A DNA stretch of 64,000 nucleotides from Myxococcota bacterium (GTDB lineage Bacteria; Myxococcota_A; Polyangia; JAAYKL01): positions 114,501 to 178,500 of the forward strand of contig JASJCT010000022.1 in NCBI GenBank assembly GCA_030065855.1, given 5' to 3'. Both the position numbers and the translations under genes were made by a program. This document shows positions 46,386 through 52,802 of this stretch, in pieces. Numbering within the stretch: the stretch's first letter is position 1; each line of letters starts with the position of its first letter. The notes under the pieces are model-generated. The model saw only the letters and a list, made by a program, of their open reading frames with translations, was not told where the DNA came from and did not search any database.

Positions 46386-48149
46386 TTGGGGTGGCAGCTT
46401 CCCAATAAAAACGAAAATGTGATCCTCATCGTACCACCTACGTTCTGGGTCGAAGCGAAGGTGCTCTTATACTCTCACAAGCTATTCGCATATCCTTTTC
46501 TAATACACCGACTCTTTGACTGGCTCTCGTCCATTTCTAAAACCGCAACTTTAATCGACTGTTTGCGAGACAAAAAGACCCGACTTTTGCCAGCTGGGCC
46601 ACGCACGGCTGGGCCCCACTCGGCCCGGCCCTTGCCTGTAGCCTGCTGGTATATTGGCCTATTAAGAGCTGATCTCATTGAAAAACTGAGGGCCGCTGGA
46701 AAACCCGATCAGGTGTGGATAACCAGTACGTTTACTTTTGATCAAGAAGGAATAGTCGATGTCATCAAGTTGGTACGTGAGGTCTATCCAGATGTGCCCA
46801 TCATCCTCGGAGGCACCTATCCGTCTTTTTTTCCTGAGGCCGCTAAGCGCATGGGTGCGGACCATGTGCACGCCGGTCTGATCCGCCAAGCTGAAGATCA
46901 CATGGGCACCAGTATTGATACGTCTGGGTTGGCCATGGCCAGCCGGGGATGTCCCAATGCATGCAGTTTCTGTGGGTTTCACATGGTGGAAAATCTTAAG
47001 TTCATGCATCCTGTGGACCGCATTCTGGCAGAGGTGGATCGCCTGATCGCGGACGATATATCGCTGATCGTCCCATACTTTTCCAATATTTTTGCCGGCA
47101 GACATGCACGAGCTGCCGAACAGCTTTTCCAGGCCCTTGGGGAACGAGATGTCTCTTTTTTGCTCTGGACCGGGTTGGAAATAACCGCCGTCACGCCCAA
47201 AAGGGCGCGCCTGCTGCGACGCGCCGGGTGTCTGGACATCCTGGTACCGCTCCAGACCCTGAACCCAGCCATTCTCGCGGAATGGGGCCGACGAGGAAGT
47301 ACAGCAACCTACAGAGATGCGGTGGCAATGTTCAAGGATGCTGGATTTGATAACGAGCAGATTGGCACTGACGTGCTCATCGGTCATCCAGATCAGTCCC
47401 TTGAGGAGGTCATCCGATCTCTCTGTTTTGTCTGGTCCCAAGGTGTTTCTCCGTTGCTGCTGACTTACACATCTGTCCCGGGAAGCAAAGATGAAAAGAA
47501 GTGGACCCACCGGATCGCAGGGATTCCCATTGAATCGCGCCATCCGTTTTTGTTTCCCTTGGCAGATCCTACCTACCCGGCAAGTGATTTTCGGCAGCTA
47601 TTTGTACTCAGCCGGGTGCTTCCTGAGCATATCGAGACCGCCCTTGGTTACTTGGATCCAGACAGTCCGGTGCCAGGCATGATCGAGCGGGGTCTTAATG
47701 AATTTGGGTTTGACATTCCCCAGCGAAGCATAGGGGCTGATCTACCATCAAAATTAGTCGATCGGACTACAGCGTTTCTTTCGTTTTCGTGGGAGCTCGT
47801 TCTCACTCTCCTCGAGCTCGGTTCGACTGCCGCTGCTCTGCCATTAGTGGATCGGTGTGAGCGTGTACCAGTGTGCGAGTCTAGGTATTTGGAAGTGCCC
47901 AGGCTGTTTTTTGAGGCCAACGAGGTAGATGCTGCGGTTCGTACTCTGCAGTTCACTGCTAAATGGCTGCCTCCATCCAAACGGACCCAAGTGCTCGAGA
48001 TACTAGGCAATTCTGACGAAACTGTTGCGAGTCGCTTTCTCGCAGCAGTGCCGATTGTGACCAGGGCCCTCGACGCCTGGGGCCACAGTCGAGAAGCAAG
48101 CGCCTGGCAGCAGTTACTGCCGGGCTATGACAAGGCCGTGTCGTCGTAG
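46386..48149 (+). CDS. B12-binding-domain radical SAM enzyme
   Basis: A 587-residue enzyme. The TTG at 46386 has AGGA about 10 nt upstream and is the best start I find; a GTG at 46419 is an alternative. Residues about 110-175 resemble a cobalamin-binding fold (VWITSTFTFDQEGIVDV, VPIILGGTYPSFF) although DxHxxG is absent. The radical SAM motif is SRGCPNACSFCGF with Cys189, 193 and 196. A TIM-barrel region follows (CLDILVPLQTLNP, DVLIGHPDQSLEEV), then about 200 helical residues with no known match. Such enzymes do methylations and ring- or bond-forming reactions, often on peptides or lipids. A 98-aa peptide gene follows 54 bp downstream, its likely partner. Confidence 0.85.
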   Translation: MGWQLPNKNENVILIVPPTFWVEAKVLLYSHKLFAYPFLIHRLFDWLSSISKTATLIDCLRDKKTRLLPAGPRTAGPHSARPLPVACWYIGLLRADLIEKLRAAGKPDQVWITSTFTFDQEGIVDVIKLVREVYPDVPIILGGTYPSFFPEAAKRMGADHVHAGLIRQAEDHMGTSIDTSGLAMASRGCPNACSFCGFHMVENLKFMHPVDRILAEVDRLIADDISLIVPYFSNIFAGRHARAAEQLFQALGERDVSFLLWTGLEITAVTPKRARLLRRAGCLDILVPLQTLNPAILAEWGRRGSTATYRDAVAMFKDAGFDNEQIGTDVLIGHPDQSLEEVIRSLCFVWSQGVSPLLLTYTSVPGSKDEKKWTHRIAGIPIESRHPFLFPLADPTYPASDFRQLFVLSRVLPEHIETALGYLDPDSPVPGMIERGLNEFGFDIPQRSIGADLPSKLVDRTTAFLSFSWELVLTLLELGSTAAALPLVDRCERVPVCESRYLEVPRLFFEANEVDAAVRTLQFTAKWLPPSKRTQVLEILGNSDETVASRFLAAVPIVTRALDAWGHSREASAWQQLLPGYDKAVSS

Positions 48150-48169
48150 GGACGCGGTCGCCTATTTGG

Positions 48170-48188
48170 CCGCTCCAAAAAGGAGCGG
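48170..48188 (+). promoter_or_regulatory. Stem-loop between radical SAM gene and peptide gene
   Basis: CCGCTCC-AAAAA-GGAGCGG, a 7-bp perfect stem with a 5-nt loop, directly ahead of the AAAGGAG ribosome site of the peptide gene. It could stabilise the downstream mRNA or partly terminate, giving different levels of enzyme and peptide. Confidence 0.6.
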
Positions 48189-48203
48189 AAAAAGGAGAAC
48201 CCC

Positions 48204-48500
48204 ATGGGAGAGAACAATGAAATGTTAGCTGCAGTCCAACCCTGGTTGGCTGCCCTTTACGAATCTGGCGCCGCAACCCTTAGTCCGACAGGTGCGGTGA
48301 ACATGAACCCCGAAGTGCGGAACCTCTTCAGCGCCATTCACGCTGTGCTGGCTGGCGGTGAGGTAAAGCTCGAAGTAGTGGATACCGGCGGTGCCGCATA
48401 TGCCACCCTGGAATCCCACATGGACCGGGCCATCGGACAAGTAGGCAAGCTCGCTGCCGAGCTCGGCGGCGCCGATGGAATTGCCCCGATGGGCGCCTAG
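48204..48500 (+). CDS. 98-residue candidate precursor or signal peptide
   Basis: A small protein with an excellent ribosome site (AAGGAG, 9 nt before ATG). It has no Cys and no signal peptide. Visible features are one Trp (residue 14, QPWLAALYESG), a Pro/Asn middle (LSPTGAVNMNPEVRNLF), and two double-Gly sites after helical stretches: HAVLAGG (about 52) and KLAAELGG (about 89), the second leaving a 9-residue tail ADGIAPMGA. Double-Gly after a helical leader is typical of exported or processed peptides, but no peptidase or exporter gene is nearby. It sits between the radical SAM enzyme and a prenyl-synthase-like gene. It might instead be a small helical partner protein. Confidence 0.7.
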   Translation: MGENNEMLAAVQPWLAALYESGAATLSPTGAVNMNPEVRNLFSAIHAVLAGGEVKLEVVDTGGAAYATLESHMDRAIGQVGKLAAELGGADGIAPMGA

Positions 48501-48547
48501 TGAGTAAAAACCCATTCCTGGCCCCTTTTTCGGAAAGGTCGAGGAGA

Positions 48548-48592
48548 CCCATCCCCCTGGTCCCCTTCCCTGCGAGGGAAGGGGGAGGGAGT
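48548..48592. repeat. Dispersed repeat, CCTTCCCTGCGAGGGAAGG family
   Basis: Second copy of the palindrome at 23704-23746. It follows the 98-aa peptide gene by about 50 bp and could also act as a transcript-end hairpin. Confidence 0.7.
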
Positions 48593-48618
48593 GTGCCGCG
48601 AAGCGGCTGCTGTTCTGG

Positions 48619-48715
48619 ATTCCCCCTTTGAAAAAGGGGGGAAGGGGGATTTTGTCACCTCACAACGCACGAGGGAGAGACGAAATCCCCCCAGCCCCCT
48701 TTTTCAAAGGGGGAG
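48619..48715. repeat. 97-bp palindromic repeat (CCCCCTTTGAAAAAGGGGG family)
   Basis: Inverted arms (TCCCCCTTTGAAAAAGGGGG with GGGGGATTTTGTC; and GACGAAATCCCCCC with CCCCTTTTTCAAAGGGGGA) around a 25-bp centre. The same layout and length recur at 52818-52914; a half copy is at 60485-60522. Confidence 0.8.
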
Positions 48716-48751
48716 AATGCGAAAACCGCTGATCAGCCGTGCATCCGGCGT

Positions 48752-48828
48752 GTAGGGCCGGGGTTTATCCCCGGCCGTGTATTGGGTGCAATGAATAGGA
48801 GGCGGCGTGGGATAAACCCACGCCCTAC
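48752..48828. repeat. Palindromic GTAGGGC/GCCCTAC repeat
   Basis: GTAGGGCCGGGGTTTATCCC and GGGATAAACCCACGCCCTAC face each other across about 25 bp. This is a widespread kind of bacterial intergenic palindrome. It ends 4 bp before the ATG of the prenyl-synthase-like gene, so it may have displaced that gene's original leader. Confidence 0.8.
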
Positions 48829-48832
48829 AACC

Positions 48833-49621
48833 ATGTTTTCTATTTCTAGCAATCCGGTCATTAACCTAGCCACCCGCAAGTGGCTAGGCCGCCTGGCCAG
48901 GCAGGGAGAGATCCTGGACCCACCATCGTGGGACATTATCCAGCGCATGATAGACAGATGCCACCAGGTCCACCCGGGCGGGGTAATCCACGACCTGGCC
49001 CTGGAATTGGGCGCAGCCCAGGAACCCGCGACCATTGCAGGGTCTTCAGCCCACGTGTTCTACGCAGTCTGCTCGGTTACGGACGACCTGCAAGACGGGG
49101 ATACAGATGACTATCTGGCAGATGTACCCATGTCCCTCAGGATCAATGCCCAGTCCCATCTACTCTGCCTTATGGCAGATCGCCTGGCCGAGCTGACAGA
49201 AAGTTTGGGTACTGCGGATTCTTCCGTACTCATAGCTGCGGTGTATCGCACTGGAGCGACCATGCTCACAGGCCAGCGCCTGGAGATCGTGCGGGATCCC
49301 TGGACCATGGAAGCGTACGAGCAGGTGGCCCGGCAAAGCGCAGGCGCCCAATTTAGAGCGTACTTTTGCCTGGCCGCGATGGCTGCACAAGTGCCCCAAA
49401 ACCCATGGGACTTATTTGGTCAGGCGTTTGGAGCTCTTCTTCAAGTTGTGGTTGACATTGAGTCCAAAGACGAGCGATTATTGGCCCTATCGAAAAACGC
49501 CAGGGCAGCACTGCACAAGAAGTTCGCCCTTGAGCTGACTGAAGTCGCTCAAGAAGTAGGTGCTGCCGGAGCGGCCATTGCTGCCGCGTTGTTGAGGCGG
49601 GGGAGCCAATGTCGTGGTTGA
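48833..49621 (+). CDS. Polyprenyl-synthase-like (ComQ-like) protein
   Basis: A 262-residue all-helical protein of the isoprenyl diphosphate synthase fold. The first Asp-rich motif is VTDDLQDGD (Asp84, 85, 88); MLTGQRLEIVRDP and YEQVARQSAGAQFRAYFCLAA match the conserved mid-region; the second Asp motif is degenerate (VVVDIESKDE, Asp208 and 213, instead of DDxxD). ComQ-type enzymes that prenylate a pheromone peptide share this fold and also carry altered second motifs. The start 48833 lies just after a palindromic repeat with no good ribosome site; starts inside the repeat (48791) are possible. It overlaps the histidine kinase gene by 13 bp. Confidence 0.8.
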   Translation: MFSISSNPVINLATRKWLGRLARQGEILDPPSWDIIQRMIDRCHQVHPGGVIHDLALELGAAQEPATIAGSSAHVFYAVCSVTDDLQDGDTDDYLADVPMSLRINAQSHLLCLMADRLAELTESLGTADSSVLIAAVYRTGATMLTGQRLEIVRDPWTMEAYEQVARQSAGAQFRAYFCLAAMAAQVPQNPWDLFGQAFGALLQVVVDIESKDERLLALSKNARAALHKKFALELTEVAQEVGAAGAAIAAALLRRGSQCRG

Positions 49622-51579
49622 CATCTACTTTTCGGGCATATGTAAATTCTTTTAAGACGCAAGAAGCGATAGATGCGTGCAGTCCGAGTAGCGTGGCCAT
49701 CGCAGTGGGAATTATTTCCGGATTTTCGCTCGTGGCTCGCTACGTGCCCAGCATCCACGAAACGATTCAACTCACGAGCGCGTTTTGGCCCATCCTGCTC
49801 GTGTCTATGGCTGGCACCAGCTCGCTTATCTGTTGGCTACTTTTGCCTGAGCGCAAGTCAGTGGCTGCCCTTTTTCAACCATTTGAAAATTCCCTATATT
49901 GCTCATCTGTAATCGCGATTGGGGTACAGTCGAACGAGCCCACCGAGTACGTCTGCTCATTGTTTTGCATGGTGGCCTGCTGGTACTATGGGCATTGGTA
50001 TGCCCTTACCCTGCTTGGCACCCTTTCTGTATCTGCCGGACCGATCATAGTGGGTCTGGTATTTGGTGCGCGTCCTATTAACTGGTGCATTATTGGGGTG
50101 TGTATTGGGATGTACATCTATTTTGCAGACAGAACCCGAAAGAAACGCATCCAAGAAATAGTACAGACTAATTCACCCAAAGAGGTCATGAGTAAGGCAG
50201 AGACAATTATCTCGGCAGTCCCTGCAGTCCCTTCTGAGAGTCGTGATCGAGTACGCAAATGGTTAAATGATCAAGTAGATATGCTTTTTGGTTCATTGCG
50301 AGCTGCTCCCCTGCTACCCAAGGCTTTTTTGATCCCACTTTTTGTGTTCTTGATCGGGGCGAGTATTCTCTTTTTACCCTTGCCTGGTTTGGGCCATGTC
50401 CAGGAACCGCTCAGGTTGCGTCCCTCCCTTGTCCCAGTAAGTGCCGCCCTTGTTTGCTGGCTTTGTTTTCAGGGTTTCTTGCTTAGAAAGGCCCGATTCG
50501 CGGCGCTAGCCCGAGTATCCAGGTTTGCGGGCTGGGTGCTTTTTAGCACATTCATCGTGATTCTGGCAGTGCTTTCAAATCCCTCGGCCCAGTACATATT
50601 TGCCGGAATCTACGCAGCGTTTGCCTGGTGGTGGGGTCGGTTTTATGCCTTTTCTTATATCGGAGCTGCAATCGCCATGGGCGGACCTATAGCGATTGCA
50701 GTTCTGGGCGGCGTGGAGCCCGTTACCCTTATCATAATAGGCCTTGGTGTGATGGCGTTCACTATTTCATCGAGACACACTTCCAGCACCTTTGCCGTAA
50801 ACGACCGAAAAGCCAGGACTGACACGACGCTTGAGCAATTGGATCAGTTGTTTATTGTACAGCAAAAGGCAGCCATGCGAACGGTGAACTCGGAGTACTT
50901 GGCTGCTTGTCATGACATGAAGAACGCTTTGGGACCGATTCATTGGAACCTGGACTATTTCCTCGGCCAGCTCGGGGTCTACACAGAGGACTCGATGAAA
51001 GCGGTTGCAGAGGCGAACCAATGCGCGGTAAGGGCCTTGGACACCCTTGAGAATCTGCACAACACCTTGCGTGCGCGCACCAAGGAGATAGCTGCGATTG
51101 AGAATTTCGACCTTCCCTCGGTCGTGCCTGGACCCCACCGGTTGGGCAAGGAAGCCCAGCCCGTTCCGGGTATCGAGATCATCACCACGATTCCCCCTCC
51201 TGCTGTGCAACTGAGCGGCAGTGCTGAAAATTTCCAGATGGTGGTGCGCAATTTGATCGGCAATGCAAAAGACGCGGGCGCAAAGACCGTAAAGATCGGA
51301 ACCGTGCTCGTGGATGGGGGGGCTCGTGTGGTGCTCAGCCTATCTGACGACGGGCCTGGCCTTCCAGAAGAAGTGCGGGAGAAGCTATTTCGTCCGTTTG
51401 TCACGTCGGGCAAGCCCAACGGCACGGGCCTTGGCCTGTACCTGTCGCACAAGCTAATCGAAACCATGGGCGGGGACTTAAAACTCGTCAGCACTGGCGA
51501 AGACGGCACCTCGTTCGACCTGGTTCTACCCGTGGCCCAGGTAGAGTCCATACCCAGGGGATCGGGTCCCCCGAGTTAG
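49609..51579 (+). CDS. Multi-span sensor histidine kinase with duplicated membrane module
   Basis: A 656-residue kinase. Two membrane modules of about five segments each (residues about 28-170 and 240-395) end in similar sequence: ACWYYGHWYALTLLGTL...IYFAD and AFAWWWGRFYAFSYIGAA...FTISS. The kinase core has H-box CHDMKNALGPIHW (His435), N-box NLIGNAKDAG, G1 DDGPGLP and G2 GTGLGLYLS. No response regulator gene is adjacent. The start lies inside the end of the prenyl-synthase-like gene (13-bp overlap), a strong sign of joint function. A membrane-embedded sensor would suit a lipidated or hydrophobic ligand, as ComP does in ComQXP systems; this is inference. Confidence 0.88.
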   Translation: MSWLTSTFRAYVNSFKTQEAIDACSPSSVAIAVGIISGFSLVARYVPSIHETIQLTSAFWPILLVSMAGTSSLICWLLLPERKSVAALFQPFENSLYCSSVIAIGVQSNEPTEYVCSLFCMVACWYYGHWYALTLLGTLSVSAGPIIVGLVFGARPINWCIIGVCIGMYIYFADRTRKKRIQEIVQTNSPKEVMSKAETIISAVPAVPSESRDRVRKWLNDQVDMLFGSLRAAPLLPKAFLIPLFVFLIGASILFLPLPGLGHVQEPLRLRPSLVPVSAALVCWLCFQGFLLRKARFAALARVSRFAGWVLFSTFIVILAVLSNPSAQYIFAGIYAAFAWWWGRFYAFSYIGAAIAMGGPIAIAVLGGVEPVTLIIIGLGVMAFTISSRHTSSTFAVNDRKARTDTTLEQLDQLFIVQQKAAMRTVNSEYLAACHDMKNALGPIHWNLDYFLGQLGVYTEDSMKAVAEANQCAVRALDTLENLHNTLRARTKEIAAIENFDLPSVVPGPHRLGKEAQPVPGIEIITTIPPPAVQLSGSAENFQMVVRNLIGNAKDAGAKTVKIGTVLVDGGARVVLSLSDDGPGLPEEVREKLFRPFVTSGKPNGTGLGLYLSHKLIETMGGDLKLVSTGEDGTSFDLVLPVAQVESIPRGSGPPS

Positions 51580-51605
51580 GGGGTGTCCCGTAATTCATCC
51601 AAGAT

Positions 51606-51687
51606 CGTCATTCCCGCACAGGCGGGAATCTAGAATACGATATAAATACAATAGGTTACATGGGTCCCCGCCTGCGCGGGGACGACG
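51606..51687. repeat. Palindromic CGTCATTCCCGC repeat
   Basis: An 82-bp inverted repeat: CGTCATTCCCGCACAGGCGGGAATC on one side and GGTCCCCGCCTGCGCGGGGACGACG on the other, around an AT-rich centre. A common type of bacterial interspersed palindrome. It lies right after the histidine kinase gene and may act as its terminator. Confidence 0.75.
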
Positions 51688-51702
51688 AAAGTGTTGCAAC
51701 TA

Positions 51703-51976
51703 CTACTTCCAACCCCCACCCCGGCCCTCCCCCGGTGGACGCTTGGACGTTGGGGGAGGGTGAGGGACAATTTTTTCTTGGCATTCCTAGGTTTCTTTTG
51801 GATTCGGACTCTTTCGATCGTTTCTCTTTTTTGCTAGAAAGTTGTAAATTAACCGGCCTGTAATGGTCCCTAGTTCACCCGCCCCCGATGTCCTTTAAAG
51901 CGCTATTCTGCTTCCCCCTCCCCCAACGTCCAAGCGTCCACCGGGGGAGGGCCGGGGTGGGGGCTGGAAGTACGGT
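51703..51976 (-). mobile_element. Internally deleted copy of the DUF559 element
   Basis: Ends 51713-51760 and 51916-51963 are identical inverted repeats over 48 bp and match the ends of the 45.4-46.1 kb element. Between them, on the minus strand, the leader of the intact element (GGGCGGGTGAACTA, then GGCCGGTTAATTTAC) is joined directly to the 3' end of the DUF559 gene. The nuclease core is missing. The copy is in opposite orientation to the intact one, so the two enclose the peptide/kinase cassette. Confidence 0.7.
51771..51833 (-). pseudogene. Remnant of DUF559 gene 3' end
   Basis: Read on the minus strand, GATCGAAAGAGTCCGAATCC aligns with the tail of the intact gene (GATTGAACGAGTCCAAACCC) and the similarity continues to a poly-A-rich end. 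The former start codon region is also mutated (ATGG to CAGG). No reading frame remains. Confidence 0.55.
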
Positions 51977-52130
51977 GGGCTCACATGCCGGGGTGGGGGC
52001 TGGAAGTACGGTGGGCTCACATGCCGGGGTGGGGGCTGGAAGTACGGTGGGCTCACATGCCCGGGACGAGGGCTGGAAGTACGGTGGTTCAGGAGGGCCG
52101 GGGTGGGGGCTGGAAGTAAGGTGGGGGCCA
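51954..52130. repeat. 36-bp tandem array beside the deleted element
   Basis: Three close copies of a 36-bp unit (GGGGTGGGGGCTGGAAGTAC then GGTGGGCTCACATGCC) and two diverged ones. It shares GGCATGTG-N-GCCCACC and the AGCCCCCACCCC block with the 45.2-kb array, but the unit differs. It begins in the element's terminal repeat. Confidence 0.85.
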
Positions 52131-52205
52131 ATAGCCGTTGCGGGATACCTAAAAAAGCCGCACGGTATCGCTTGAAGGGACCGGCGATGCGTGTAAGTTT
52201 CTACT

Positions 52206-52757
52206 ATGGTCGAGGAAAAGCGAATAAAGCACCGGCGGTATGAAGATAGACGCGTGGCGCTGATGCTGGCGATCCACGAGGTGTTGTTCGATACCCCCCA
52301 CGGTGACAACCGAGATGAACAGATACTCAACGCCATTTGCCAGGACTTTGGTGCGGATCGCGCTGCGTTTTTGCACCCACTTACCAATGGCAACGGGGTT
52401 CAGCTCGCTGTGACCGCTGGTGGTTGGGAGGCAGTCGATGCGGGCGGTCGGCAGCTCGTGGGATCTGGCATCAACACCCTGTGGCAGTTGCAACAAGACG
52501 CCCCTGGCGCGCTCACGTTGACCCGGGTCAAGCGGCCGACCGTGTTTCCCGCTGAGGATTGGGACGATCTGTGGCGTGGTTCCCTGGCCGATTCAACAAT
52601 GGCCCTGCTCAGCGTTCACCTGACGCCTAAAACGGCGCCGGTCGAGATTCTTTGGTTGTTGCAATCCAGCTGCTCGCGCGAGTGGAGCAGCCAGGATCGG
52701 GACCTGGCAGAGGAAGTCGCAGCCCTTATTTCTCGGGTGCGGGACAAGGCTTCTTAA
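52206..52757 (+). CDS. GAF-like domain protein
   Basis: A 183-residue soluble protein. The helix RYEDRRVALMLAIHEVLFDT leads into a GAF-like fold (EQILNAICQDFGADRAAFLHPL, ...LWQLQQDAP..., STMALLSVHLTPK, EILWLLQSSCSREWSSQDRDLAEEVAALIS). The final pattern, with a strand, a short loop and W-S-x-x-D-x-x-L-A-x-x-V helix, is characteristic of GAF domains. No output domain is attached. It lies 626 bp after the histidine kinase gene, behind repeats, and could be a sensor or adaptor for that kinase or for the TPR genes downstream. Confidence 0.7.
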   Translation: MVEEKRIKHRRYEDRRVALMLAIHEVLFDTPHGDNRDEQILNAICQDFGADRAAFLHPLTNGNGVQLAVTAGGWEAVDAGGRQLVGSGINTLWQLQQDAPGALTLTRVKRPTVFPAEDWDDLWRGSLADSTMALLSVHLTPKTAPVEILWLLQSSCSREWSSQDRDLAEEVAALISRVRDKAS

Positions 52758-52802
52758 AAAGGTGATGATTGAAACTCGCTCTAGAGCTCTACCAAGTCTA
52801 CA

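Noticed and set aside
49609..51579. Adjacent response regulator for the histidine kinase
   Set aside because: I looked on both strands from 46 to 58.5 kb; the only receiver-like fold (57898-58446) lacks the phospho-acceptor Asp and is 6 kb away behind unrelated genes.
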